Shown here: one piece after another, positions 24,763-33,544 of the stretch
Numbering within the stretch: position 1 is the stretch's first letter
How the letters are laid out: the number at the start of each line of letters is the position of its first letter
From: Holophagaceae bacterium
GTDB lineage: Bacteria; Acidobacteriota; Holophagae; Holophagales; Holophagaceae
Reading direction: 5' to 3'
Length of the DNA stretch: 64,000 nucleotides
Assembly: GCA_016720465.1 (NCBI GenBank)
Contig: JADKKO010000003.1
Span: forward strand, 1-64,000
Notes under the pieces: generated by a model
The model's database searches: none
What the model was told of the DNA's origin: nothing
The model's input: the letters and a program-made list of their open reading frames with translations, nothing else
Translations under genes and position numbers: made by a program

Positions 24763-25145
24763 GGCCGGCGATCTCTAAAAAATTACATCGCCACAGATGA
24801 ACACAGATGAACGCAGATGCGGCGAGGAAGGAGGGCAAAGTCTGGCCTGAAACGAAAAGCAGATTACAGGGATGAAGGGGATGAAAACGGATCGCGAAAA
24901 AACTGAAGACCACTCCCACATGGAGTATGGGCCCGCCCCGGCGCAGCCGGGGCCGCGCCGGGGCGTCGTGCGGGTTTTCAGGGCGGCGGCTATTCCGCAC
25001 GCCAGCGCAAGGTCGCCGCCGCCCTGAAAACCGGTTGGCCCATGCGGTGCCGAATGGAGGATCAATTCCATCAAGAATGACGCCCCATCCGCGTTTATCA
25101 GCGTTTATCCGTGTTCATCTGTGGTTTATTTTTGAAGGCTCACGC
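24763..25145. repeat. imuB-dnaE2 spacer with nested inverted repeats
   Basis: Outer arms of short-word repeats, ccacagatgaacacagatga (24791-24820) and the complementary gcgtttatccgtgttcatct (25089-25125), enclose an inner structured region. In it, 18 bases GGTTTTCAGGGCGGCGGC (24973-24990) recur perfectly inverted at 25015-25032, and a second G/C hairpin (gccccggcgcagccggggc) stands just upstream. No ORF is convincing. The whole could fold as one large RNA or DNA cruciform. Confidence 0.8.
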
Positions 25146-28109
25146 ATGAGCTTCGCCCTCGGCATCTCCGATTTCTCCATCGGGGAAGGCATCTACCGGC
25201 CTGAGCAGTTGCTGCGGGTGGCGCAGCGCCTGGGCTATAGCGATCTGGTCCTGTGGGACCGGGGGCTGCAGGGCTATCCCAAGCTGCGGGAGGAGCTGGA
25301 ATGGATCCTGGAAACGCAGCGCCCCGCCGTCCTTTCCGGAGCCGGCGGCCAGGCTGCCGAAGAGATGGGCTCGGGCGGAGCAGGCTTCCGCATCCACATC
25401 GGCTGCCGCTTCCGCTGGCGGGATCACGACTATGGCGCCCTGCCCTTCACGGACGCGGGCTACGCGGCCCTGAACCGCCTGCTCACGACCCAGGCCCACG
25501 AGCCCCGGCGATTGAAGGGCGAACCCACCCCCGAGAGCTGCCGCGCCGAGGAGCCCCCCGGCGGCTGCGTGCTGCTGGCCGATGATCTGGCTGGCCTCGA
25601 CGCGCTGCTGCGGGAAGGCCTCTACGCCTCGCTGCTGGCCCATCCGCGCCGGGCGGTGGAAGCGCGGCGGGCCCTGGAGGCGGGCCTCCCGGTGGTGGCG
25701 CCACAAGTCCTGCGCTTCCGCAGCGAGGCGGGGCTCGGCCTGCACCGCCTCAAGCGCGCCATCGCGCAGCAAAGCACCGTGCCGCGCACGGAGCCCCTGT
25801 GGGATCTGCGGGACGCCGCCGTGCCCCGCGGGGAATGGGAGGCCCGGTTTCCTTTCGCCGAACCCGCCGTGGGGCTGGCCACGGACGCGCTGCTGGAGCG
25901 GATCTCGGGCTGGAAGATCCATTGGGGGGCCTGGGTCACGGCGGGACCCCTGGGGCTCGACGGCGCGTCCCTGGACGCGGTTCTGCGGGAACGCGTGCAG
26001 GCGGGCATCCGCGTGCGCTATCCGGAGCTGCAAGGCATCCACGAAAGCCGCATGGAGCATGAACTCGCGCTCATCCGGGAGAAGGGGTTCGCCAGCTATT
26101 TCCTGCTGGTGCAGGACCTCGTGAATGCCCTGAAACCAAGGCTTCCCACGCGCACTTGCGGCCGGGGCAGCGGCGCGGCGAGCCTCGTGAGCTACGCCCT
26201 GGAACTGAGCAACGTGGATCCCGTGGGCACCAACCTGATGTTCGAGCGCTTCCTCACACGCGAGCGCACGGACCCGCCGGACATGGACATCGACTTCGCC
26301 TGGGACGAGCGGGACGAGGTCATCCTGCGGGTCTTCGAGCGCTACGGCCGCGACCGCGTGGCCATGGTGGCCAACCACGCCTTCTACAAGGACCGCTCCG
26401 CCCTGCGCGCCGTGGCCATGGCCCACGGGCGGCCTGAAGCTGAATTGAAGCAGCTGGCGCGCTATGTCCGCGGCTGGGAGGGCGGCCTGGACCACGCGGC
26501 GGAAAATCCGGCCTGGACCGAGATCCTGCGGCAGGCCGCGGCGCTGGAGGGCCACTTCTGCCAGTTCTCCGTGCATCCCGGCGGCATCGTGGTGAGCCCC
26601 GGCCCGCTGTGGGAGCACGCGGCCTTCCAGCCGGCCCCCGCGAAGGAGGGCGTCAGCACCACCTCCTGGGACAAGGATGGCGTGGAGAACTACGGCCTGG
26701 TGAAGATCGACCTGCTGGGGAACCGCAGCCTGGCGGTCATCCGCGACGCCTACAGCGTGCTTGGAAACCGCGTACCCGAGCACATCGGCCCCCACTCGCG
26801 GGAGGATCCGGAAACGCAGGCGCTGCTGGCCCGGGGCGACAGCATCGGCGTCTTCTACGTGGAGAGCCCCGCCATGCGCCAGCTCCAGCAGCGGGTGAAG
26901 AAGGGCGACTTCGAGACGCTGGTGATCCACAGCTCGCTCATCCGGCCGGCGGCCTACCGCTGGGTGGACCGCTACGTGAAGCGGGCCCGCGGCGAAGAGG
27001 AATTCATCCCTTCGGATCCAGTCTTCGAGCGCCTGCTGTCGGACAGTTTCGGCGTGCTCATCTACCAGGAGGACGTCATCAAGGTCTGCGTGGAGCTGGC
27101 GGGCTGGAGCCACTTCGAGGCGGACCAGCTCCGCAAGGCCCTGGGCAAGCCCGGCAGCGAGCGGAAGCTGCCGCGGTTCCAGCAGCGTTTCTTTGACGGC
27201 TGCGCGGCGCGGGGCGTGAAGCAGGCCGTGGCCCTTGAAGCCTGGGACATGATCAACACCTTCCGCGGCTACTCTTTCTGCAAGCCGCACTCCGCCAGCT
27301 ATGCGCAGGTGAGCTTCGAGAGCGCCTGGCTGAAGGCCCACCACCCGGCGGTCTTCTTCGCCTCGGTCATCACCAACCAGGGCGGCTTCTATCCCGCCTG
27401 CGCCTACCTGGGGGACGCGCGGCGCCACCGCCTCGCCGTGCGCGGGCCCGATGCCAACGCCTCGCTGTGGCGCTTCAGCGCCGAAGGCGAACAGGGCCTG
27501 CGGGTGGGGCTCATGCAGGTGCAGGGCGCGCTGGAGCCGGAAGTGAAGGCGCTGCTGGAGGAGCGCGAGAGGAACGGCCCTTTCGCGGATCTCGACGATC
27601 TGCTGGGGCGTGCGCGCCTGTCCATCCCCACGGCGGAAGCCCTGGCCAGCGGCGGCGCCTTCGATCTGTGGGCAACCGACGGCGACCGCACACGGCTGCT
27701 CTGGGCGCGGCTCGGCGGCGTTCCGCCCGGCGTGCGGCCCCGGCCCACGGATCCCTTCGAGCGGGCGGAACTGGAGTGGGAAATCCTTGGCCTCAGCCTG
27801 GAAATCCACCCGGCGGTGCTGGCGCGGCTCCGCAAAGGCAGCGGCCAACACCGCGCCGCGGACGTCCAGAAGCCCGGCCGCACGCTGCATTTCTGGGCCC
27901 TGGTGGTGGCGGAAAAGCGGGTGTGGACCGAGAAGGGCGATTCCATGCAGTTCATCACCTTCGAGGACGAGACCGCCCTCTGCGAAGCCGTGGCCTTCCC
28001 CGACGTCTTCGCCCGCCGCAAGCGGCCCTTCCGGGTGGGCGACATCATCCCTGTGCGAGGCAGGAGCGTGCGGCAGGACGGGCTCCCGGTGCTGGAAGTG
28101 CTGCCGTGA
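25146..28109 (+). CDS. dnaE2: error-prone DNA polymerase DnaE2 (ImuC)
   Basis: A C-family polymerase alpha subunit used for translesion synthesis. The 987-aa protein has an N-terminal PHP-like domain (1-240) in which the metal-binding His and Asp residues are absent: where relatives have HxH it reads ISDFSIGEG, and DHD is replaced by LWDRG. The polymerase core is intact: CGRGSGAASLVSYAL, and the catalytic acidic motif PPDMDIDFAWDERDEV (about 378-393). Fingers, helix-hairpin-helix and a C-terminal OB domain (HFWALVVAEKRVWTEKG) follow. ATG 25146 starts at the homology; GAAGG precedes it. Confidence 0.93.
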   Translation: MSFALGISDFSIGEGIYRPEQLLRVAQRLGYSDLVLWDRGLQGYPKLREELEWILETQRPAVLSGAGGQAAEEMGSGGAGFRIHIGCRFRWRDHDYGALPFTDAGYAALNRLLTTQAHEPRRLKGEPTPESCRAEEPPGGCVLLADDLAGLDALLREGLYASLLAHPRRAVEARRALEAGLPVVAPQVLRFRSEAGLGLHRLKRAIAQQSTVPRTEPLWDLRDAAVPRGEWEARFPFAEPAVGLATDALLERISGWKIHWGAWVTAGPLGLDGASLDAVLRERVQAGIRVRYPELQGIHESRMEHELALIREKGFASYFLLVQDLVNALKPRLPTRTCGRGSGAASLVSYALELSNVDPVGTNLMFERFLTRERTDPPDMDIDFAWDERDEVILRVFERYGRDRVAMVANHAFYKDRSALRAVAMAHGRPEAELKQLARYVRGWEGGLDHAAENPAWTEILRQAAALEGHFCQFSVHPGGIVVSPGPLWEHAAFQPAPAKEGVSTTSWDKDGVENYGLVKIDLLGNRSLAVIRDAYSVLGNRVPEHIGPHSREDPETQALLARGDSIGVFYVESPAMRQLQQRVKKGDFETLVIHSSLIRPAAYRWVDRYVKRARGEEEFIPSDPVFERLLSDSFGVLIYQEDVIKVCVELAGWSHFEADQLRKALGKPGSERKLPRFQQRFFDGCAARGVKQAVALEAWDMINTFRGYSFCKPHSASYAQVSFESAWLKAHHPAVFFASVITNQGGFYPACAYLGDARRHRLAVRGPDANASLWRFSAEGEQGLRVGLMQVQGALEPEVKALLEERERNGPFADLDDLLGRARLSIPTAEALASGGAFDLWATDGDRTRLLWARLGGVPPGVRPRPTDPFERAELEWEILGLSLEIHPAVLARLRKGSGQHRAADVQKPGRTLHFWALVVAEKRVWTEKGDSMQFITFEDETALCEAVAFPDVFARRKRPFRVGDIIPVRGRSVRQDGLPVLEVLP

Positions 28110-28204
28110 GCCTTTCTGCATAGGCCAAGGCGTTCCCTTGCGCTGACAATTAAAACATTCCGTGTTGGATGGACTCGAAGTAGAGTGCACTGCGGAGGTG
28201 CAGA

Positions 28205-28690
28205 ATGCGGATTCTTTACGTGGTCGCGACAGCCTTCGGCACAATGCTCCTGACTCTCTACTGCTTGCCGCGCTACGGGAAATGGTCCCTCTGGGTCATC
28301 TTCCCTGTCGGTTTGTTGTTCTTTCTTGGTGGTAAAGCATTGTTCGCGGCCCGCATCCGAAAGGATCCTCCAGCAGGAGAACCAGCCATGCCAGCCTCGG
28401 CCCAATCGCTCGATGGTCCGGCCACGATCGAAGATGCGCTCGCAAGGATTGCCATGGCCCTGAAAACAGGAGGGGGCCAGGCGGCGGAGGCCGAAGTCGA
28501 CCGCCTCTGTGAACAGCGCGTCCAATGTCATGACTGCGGGAACGAGTTTCTGTTCAAGGACGGCCTCACCCTGGGCCAACCACTGGCCCATCGGGTCCCA
28601 TCGCCTGTGGATCGGGAACGGCTGTTCGGATACACGGTCGAGTGCCCGGCATGTCAGAAGGGCGGGTTCGTCGGCAAGCCCATCGCATGA
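28205..28690 (+). CDS. membrane-anchored zinc-ribbon hypothetical protein (161 aa)
   Basis: Two hydrophobic helices (about 4-22 and 28-46) are followed by a soluble part with CHDC (about 109-112) and CPAC (about 149-152), four cysteines spaced like a zinc ribbon. Probably an inner membrane protein with a cytoplasmic metal-binding tail. No named family is recognised. GGAGGTG before the ATG is a strong ribosome binding site. It stands alone between dnaE2 and the DUF512 gene. Confidence 0.75.
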   Translation: MRILYVVATAFGTMLLTLYCLPRYGKWSLWVIFPVGLLFFLGGKALFAARIRKDPPAGEPAMPASAQSLDGPATIEDALARIAMALKTGGGQAAEAEVDRLCEQRVQCHDCGNEFLFKDGLTLGQPLAHRVPSPVDRERLFGYTVECPACQKGGFVGKPIA

Positions 28691-28851
28691 GCATCATTCC
28701 CGGTTGCGCAATGCGGCGTTTTCCCGCAGTTGGTCCGGGACAGGCGCTGTGTGCCACTTGGTCCCATCAATAATTCGACGTTGGGTCGACCCCACTATCC
28801 GCAGCGATTCCTTGATCCACCTGGCTTTCGCTTCCACACTGGAGGGTCGGG

Positions 28852-30351
28852 GTGGAAATGGCGCAGCGCGGCGTATTGGTGATTTCGGTGGAGCCGGGGA
28901 GCTTGGCCGAAGGCGCCGGGATCCGGGCCGGCGACACGCTGCTGGAGATCAACGGCGAAAAGGTGCTGGACCAGCTCAATTACCAATTCCTGATGAGCCA
29001 GAGGGACGACACGGAGCTGCGCCTGGAGCGGCCCGACAAGAGCATCTACCAGGTCTCCGCCGAGAACGGCGGCGACGGCATCGGCCTGGATCTCGCCCAG
29101 GACGAGGTGAAGATCTGCAAGCAGAACTGCGTGTTCTGCTTCGTGCATCAAATGCCCAAGGGCTACCGCAAGAGCCTCTACTTGAAGGACGAGGACATCC
29201 GCCTGTCCTTCCTCTACGGCCATTTCAGCACCCTTTCCAGCAGCGATGACGCGGAGCTTGCCCGCATCGTGCGGGAGCGGCTTTCGCCCATCCACGTATC
29301 GGTCCACTGCACGGATCCCGAGGTGCGCGTGAAGGTGGTGGGCAACCCGCGGGAAGGCGACATCCTGCGCAAGATCGACCGCCTGCTGGAGGGCGGCATT
29401 GACGTGCATACCCAGGCTGTCATCGCGCCGGGGCTCAATGACGAATGGGTGTGGGAAAAGACGCTCCGTGAATTGTGGGAGCGCCGAGCCTACCAGACCA
29501 ATGGCCCGTGGGCGGGCAAGGGCGGCGTGCTGAGCCTTTCCTGCGTGCCTGTGGGGCTCACGGCCCACCGCGAGGGCCTGCCAGACGTGCAGAATGTGAG
29601 CGATGAATATGCGAAGGCCTGGGTGACGCGTTGGACGAAAGAAGCGCGGCGCTACGCGGACGCCAACGAAGGCGAACCCTGGCTCCTGTTGGCGGACGAG
29701 TGGTTCACGCGCGGAAAGGTCCAGGTGCCGGGGCGCGAATTCTACAGCCAGTCCTGGGCGCAGCTTGAGAATGGCGTCGGACTGGTCCGCAAATTCCTGG
29801 AACACACCCGGCGCTTCATCAAGAGCGATAAGGCGAAGCGGTTCCAAGGCCGCAAGGCGCTATTGCTCACGGGCTCCAGCTTCGCGCCCATCCTCAACCA
29901 TGCGCTTGCGCAGTTGAACCGCGAAGTGGGCAGTCGGCTCCGGGCCGTGGCCGTGCGCAACAACGATTTCGGCGAAAGCGTCACTGTGGCGGGACTCTTG
30001 ACTGGCCGCGACCTCATGTACGCCGCCCACGCGGATCGCGATGCCAAGGGCCCCGTGGAGGCCGTGGTGGTGCCCAGCGCCAGCCTGCGCACCCACACCG
30101 GCCCTACGGACCAGTACACGCTGCACGGCGTCAGCGTGTCACGGGTCGAAGGCACCTTCCTGGATGACATGACCCTGGACCAGTTGACAGCCGATCTGCA
30201 GACCCCGGTGGTGCCCAGCGGCGCCAACCTCTCGCAATTGCTGGACCACCTGGAGGCGGCCGAGCGGTCGGCCGGATTCAGCGGCAGGGATCTGCAAAAA
30301 GTCTTCCACCAGGCTGGCCTGAACCTCCCCCAGGGCGCCTACAACCCCTGA
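28852..30351 (+). CDS. DUF512 family radical SAM/PDZ protein
   Basis: A 499-aa protein of the DUF512 family, of unknown reaction. An N-terminal PDZ domain (about 8-65, SVEPGSLAEGAGIRAGDTLLEING) is followed by a radical SAM region with the cysteine cluster C-x3-C-x2-C (Cys89, Cys93, Cys96 in KICKQNCVFCF), then the DUF512 domain with FLYGHFSTLSS, VSVHCTDPEVR and, late, LLTGSSFAPIL. The start GTG 28852 is 6 bases after GGAGG; ATG 28858 is an alternative. Confidence 0.9.
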   Translation: MEMAQRGVLVISVEPGSLAEGAGIRAGDTLLEINGEKVLDQLNYQFLMSQRDDTELRLERPDKSIYQVSAENGGDGIGLDLAQDEVKICKQNCVFCFVHQMPKGYRKSLYLKDEDIRLSFLYGHFSTLSSSDDAELARIVRERLSPIHVSVHCTDPEVRVKVVGNPREGDILRKIDRLLEGGIDVHTQAVIAPGLNDEWVWEKTLRELWERRAYQTNGPWAGKGGVLSLSCVPVGLTAHREGLPDVQNVSDEYAKAWVTRWTKEARRYADANEGEPWLLLADEWFTRGKVQVPGREFYSQSWAQLENGVGLVRKFLEHTRRFIKSDKAKRFQGRKALLLTGSSFAPILNHALAQLNREVGSRLRAVAVRNNDFGESVTVAGLLTGRDLMYAAHADRDAKGPVEAVVVPSASLRTHTGPTDQYTLHGVSVSRVEGTFLDDMTLDQLTADLQTPVVPSGANLSQLLDHLEAAERSAGFSGRDLQKVFHQAGLNLPQGAYNP

Positions 30352-30645
30352 GGATCAGCGATCCAGTTCGCCTAAAGCCGATCCCCGCGAAGGGCCGCGA
30401 AATCGCTGCGCTCTTTAGCCAGGGCCGCGAAAAATCTGTTTGTCTCGTGCATCGGCCTGGCCGATACTGAGAGGAATACCCATGCCAAAGGCACCCTCGG
30501 CATCGATTCTCACAGCGCTCCAGTCTGGATCGAGATCGCTTAGTAGGGCCCTGGCCGTCAGTACGGCAAAAGAATTTTCGCGGCCCTTCCTCCTTTTCCC
30601 TTCGCGGCCCTTCGCGGGCTGAACGTTTGGATGCATTCCGGACGC
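30352..30645. repeat. intergenic inverted repeat arms (cgcgaaggg type)
   Basis: Arms at 30383-30404 (cgcgaagggccgcgaa) and 30577-30620 (ttcgcggcccttcgcggg) are complementary and enclose about 170 bases. Convergent genes lie on both sides. ORFs inside are short and made of repeat sequence. Confidence 0.7.
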
Positions 30646-31119
30646 TCAGCCCGGCCGCTTCATGGTCATGGCGATCTTGATGTCATCCTCGTGCCGTTTG
30701 TCGCCATCATGCGGTTCCGGGAGGTACCCAGGCGTGCTGCGCCGAGCCTCGTCTCCCGCCAGGCGGATCGAATCCAGGATCTCCGTGGTGCGGTGCATGG
30801 GCACGGCCCCATCCACCTTGAGCTGGACACGCCGGGCCAGCCTCGGCTGGCGCAGCACCTCCGGCACGAGGCGGGCCACGAGCTGCTCCGAAGTGACCGG
30901 CTCACCCTGGAAAGTGCAGCTCCCATTCCTGGCAATGGTGATGACGGGAAAGTTGGGGGACCTGGAACTCCCAGGCACGGTGGCCGGAACCGCCACGGGA
31001 TGGTGCCGCCCGGTCATGGGGACCATCACGATGAAGACGATGAGCAGCACCAGCACGATGTCGATCAGGGGCGTGACGTTGATCTCGGCGACGCGCCGAA
31101 CTTGGCTTGCAGCCTGCAT
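30646..31119 (-). CDS. exbD: ExbD/TolR family protein (third copy)
   Basis: An ExbD-type proton-channel subunit, 157 aa. One membrane helix near the N-terminus bears the essential Asp in INVTPLIDIVLVLLIVFIV (about 14-32). The C-terminal periplasmic domain has VQLKVDGAVPMHRTTEILD, the usual TolR/ExbD pattern. ATG 31119 was chosen for its perfect AGGAGG at the right distance. It stands apart from the exbB-exbD-exbD operon: a strong terminator lies between, so it has its own promoter or is expressed weakly. Confidence 0.88.
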   Translation of the reverse strand: MQAASQVRRVAEINVTPLIDIVLVLLIVFIVMVPMTGRHHPVAVPATVPGSSRSPNFPVITIARNGSCTFQGEPVTSEQLVARLVPEVLRQPRLARRVQLKVDGAVPMHRTTEILDSIRLAGDEARRSTPGYLPEPHDGDKRHEDDIKIAMTMKRPG

Positions 31120-31436
31120 TTGAGCCTCCTGGATGGGATGCCCAAGGCTGCGTCCATCGCCCGTCACGCGCCATCACGGCCCTGTGAAATGTTCGTCATG
31201 GATGGCGCGAAGGTCACGGGTAGATCATCCCGGCTGCCGGTTATCGATTGACGGGCTCAGGGCGGAAAAAAGACACTCGCAAAAGCCGGTAGAAAATACA
31301 GAAATCCACAGAGCGGTGCCTTTTCTCTGCGGCCCTCGATTTCTTCCGCTTGCTTCTGCGAATGTCTGTTTTGCGTCCTGAACGAAAAAGCCCCGCGGAA
31401 GCGGGGCGATTTTCTTGAATGGCCGGTGCCTTGGAA
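31120..31436. other. intergenic region between exbD copies, with terminator
   Basis: Over 300 bases without a gene. A G/C terminator hairpin lies at 31390-31407. A weaker pair of arms (cactcgcaaaag near 31274 and cttctgcgaatgtc near 31354) may form a larger stem. A promoter for the third exbD must lie here, but none stands out. Confidence 0.5.
31385..31407 (-). terminator. Rho-independent terminator of the exbB-exbD operon
   Basis: The stem GCCCCGC / GCGGGGC with loop GGAA (31390-31407) is followed on the minus strand by five T. On the + strand a run of T (gatttt) also follows, so it may work in both directions. It lies 30 bases after the second exbD stop. Confidence 0.85.
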
Positions 31437-31910
31437 TCAGGCGCGGCGCTTGATCGAAATAGACACTTTAATGTCCCCGCCATCGGTTCCATCCGCGAAT
31501 TTCTTCACGGATTCGACCTTGAGCCGGTCACCGGCGAGGCGGATCTGGTCCATGGCGTCAACAGCTTTTCCGAAAGGCATCTCCTCATCGACTTTCAGGT
31601 AGACCTTCCGGGAATTGCGCTCCTGCAGCCCTGCGGCCGCCTGGATCTTGTCCGCCAGCTCATCGAGCTTGATCTTATCGCTCTGCAGCATGTAGTTCCC
31701 CTCCTTGTCGATGGAAACGACCAGGGGCGGATTCAAGGGCTGTGTCGTGGGGGGAGGCGCCACGACCACCTGGGGCACCGTGACGTTCTGGGCCTTGGTG
31801 AGGCCCGGCACCATGACGATGAACACGATCAGCAGCACCAGCACGATGTCGATGAGCGGGGTGACGTTGATATCGGATTTGGCTTGGCCTTTTGGTCCAC
31901 CAGCGTCCAT
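31437..31910 (-). CDS. exbD: ExbD/TolR family protein (second copy)
   Basis: A 157-aa ExbD-type subunit. The membrane helix carries the key Asp in INVTPLIDIVLVLLIVFIV, and the periplasmic part ends with PFGKAVDAMDQIRLAGDRL. Its ATG overlaps the stop of the previous exbD (TAATG), so translation is coupled. With ExbB it should form the pmf-driven motor that energises TonB. Confidence 0.9.
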   Translation of the reverse strand: MDAGGPKGQAKSDINVTPLIDIVLVLLIVFIVMVPGLTKAQNVTVPQVVVAPPPTTQPLNPPLVVSIDKEGNYMLQSDKIKLDELADKIQAAAGLQERNSRKVYLKVDEEMPFGKAVDAMDQIRLAGDRLKVESVKKFADGTDGGDIKVSISIKRRA

Positions 31911-32407
31911 TACTTACCCCCTTCCTTGTTTTCTTTGCTCTCTTTTTCCTCGGCCGTGACGATGGACGCCTCGTCGGCCCCGCCCTCGCGGCAGGCCTGG
32001 AAGAGCTTGTCCACGGCCGCGTAGGGAAGATTGCGGTCCGCCTTCACGAAGACCCGGCGGTATGAAAGCGCGGAGGTGCTCTTGGTCACGTAATCCACCA
32101 GAAGCTGCCTTGAAGCCGCGTCGTTGATCTTGAAGACGGTGTCCTTGGCCGCGGAGTCATCGATGATGATGTTGCCCGGGCCGTAGTCGCCAGCCGCATC
32201 CTTCTTGGCCTGGAACGTGATCTGCAGGTACTTCTCGCCTGTGTTCTTCTCCACCTTTGGGCTGTGCTTGGCGAGCGGCAGGCTGACGCTGTCGTTCACC
32301 GCCGGCGTGATCACGATGAAGATGATCAACAGCACGAGCACGATGTCCACCAAGGGAGTGACGTTGATGTCGGATTTGACACCACCCTTCTTGCCACCTA
32401 CATCCAT
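31910..32407 (-). CDS. exbD: ExbD/TolR family protein (first copy)
   Basis: A 165-aa ExbD-type subunit with the membrane motif INVTPLVDIVLVLLIIFIV including the proton-path Asp. The C-terminal part has VFVKADRNLPYAAVDKLFQA, typical for the family, and a charged Lys/Glu-rich end. AGGAGG precedes the ATG. It follows exbB by 68 bases and overlaps the second exbD. Confidence 0.9.
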   Translation of the reverse strand: MDVGGKKGGVKSDINVTPLVDIVLVLLIIFIVITPAVNDSVSLPLAKHSPKVEKNTGEKYLQITFQAKKDAAGDYGPGNIIIDDSAAKDTVFKINDAASRQLLVDYVTKSTSALSYRRVFVKADRNLPYAAVDKLFQACREGGADEASIVTAEEKESKENKEGGK

Positions 32408-32475
32408 GGTGACCTCCTTTTTTGAAGGGGCGCGGGAGGTTCAGACCCCCGCGCCCCGGGGTTGAGGTGGATGGA

Positions 32476-33210
32476 TCAGGCCTGGCTCTCGCGGCGGATG
32501 AACTCGTCGATCATCTGGGATGCGGAGTTGTTGATGTGGGTGATGACCTGGTCCTGCTTGTTGGTCAGCAGGTTGTACATCCACACGGCCGGGATGGCGA
32601 CGATGAGGCCCAGCGCAGTGGTGGCCAGGGCCTCGCCGATGGAACCGGCCAGGGCATTGATGTCGCCGGCGCCCTTGGTCTTCAGGTCGCTGAAGACCTT
32701 GATGATGCCGATGACGGTTCCCAGAAGGCCGATGAAGGGGGACAGCGCGCCGATGGTGGCCAGCGAGTTCATGCCCTTCTTGAGCAGTTCGTGGACTTCC
32801 GCGGTGCCGCGGGTGATGGCGCGCTCGACGGGCTGGATCACGTCGTGGTTGGAGTTCATGGCCTTAAGCTGCTTCTCGTACTGGAAGATGTCCAGGCCGT
32901 GCTTGAGCACCAGGGCGACATGGCTCTTGTTGTGGGTGGTGGCGGCGCGCTTGGCGGCCTCGAAGTCGCCGCGGCGGAGGGTGTCCATGAAGAGCTTGAG
33001 GAACTTGTCCGAAGCCGAGTTGCTCTGGCGGTACATCACGGCCCGCTCGATGGCGGTGTAGATCTGCAGGGCCAGCAGGAGGAACAGGATCACGATGATG
33101 ACCTTGTTCGGGAAGGAGGCCGAGGCCCAGATGTCGGCGGGGCCGAAGCCACCTGCGTGGGCGGTTTCTTGGAGGCCGAAATTCAGGAAGTTGAGGAGGT
33201 TCATGGTCAT
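32476..33210 (-). CDS. exbB: ExbB/TolQ/MotA family proton channel protein
   Basis: A 244-aa ExbB-type protein. One helix near residues 33-50 and two more in the second half (about 160-185 and 200-225), with the family core SLATIGALSPFIGLLGTVIGI and IGEALATTALGLIVAIPAV, whose Thr and Glu/Gly residues line the channel. It pairs with the two ExbD proteins downstream and TonB upstream. Confidence 0.92.
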   Translation of the reverse strand: MTMNLLNFLNFGLQETAHAGGFGPADIWASASFPNKVIIVILFLLLALQIYTAIERAVMYRQSNSASDKFLKLFMDTLRRGDFEAAKRAATTHNKSHVALVLKHGLDIFQYEKQLKAMNSNHDVIQPVERAITRGTAEVHELLKKGMNSLATIGALSPFIGLLGTVIGIIKVFSDLKTKGAGDINALAGSIGEALATTALGLIVAIPAVWMYNLLTNKQDQVITHINNSASQMIDEFIRRESQA

Positions 33211-33243
33211 CCCTTCGAGGTGGGTTGGATGGAAGGAGGATTA

Positions 33244-33516
33244 CTAGTTTGGACTAGTGGTTGAGGGAGCTTCGGAGGCCGGTTTGGATTCGGCCTTCGC
33301 AGGGGTTGCTTCGGGTGTCTGGGTGGTTTGATTGGTCTTGGCCTCGTCCGGCTTGTTCACGCCGTCGAGCATCGGAAGCGCCGCTTCCCCCGTGGGAGCG
33401 GAGATCGGCGCCGGGGCTGGCCTGCGGCCGCCCGTAAGGACCAGGATGGCCACCACCAAGGCGGTGGCGAGGCTGGTTCCGAAGAGGATCGTGCGTCGGG
33501 CGGGTGTGTTGTTCAT
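33244..33516 (-). CDS. small membrane-anchored Pro/Ala/Thr-rich protein (90 aa)
   Basis: Begins MNNTPARRTILFGT, with one membrane helix (about 8-29) and then a low-complexity periplasmic tail rich in Pro, Ala, Thr, Ser, Glu and Lys. No family is recognised. It lies between tonB and exbB in the same direction with small gaps, so it is likely part of the same motor operon, perhaps a spacer or accessory subunit. A TTG start further upstream is possible. Confidence 0.6.
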   Translation of the reverse strand: MNNTPARRTILFGTSLATALVVAILVLTGGRRPAPAPISAPTGEAALPMLDGVNKPDEAKTNQTTQTPEATPAKAESKPASEAPSTTSPN

Positions 33517-33544
33517 GGTCGCTTTATTTGAATTCAACAATTGG

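Noticed and set aside
30415..30636. Short ORFs in the DUF512-exbD spacer
   Set aside because: They consist of repeat-arm sequence and lack ribosome binding sites.
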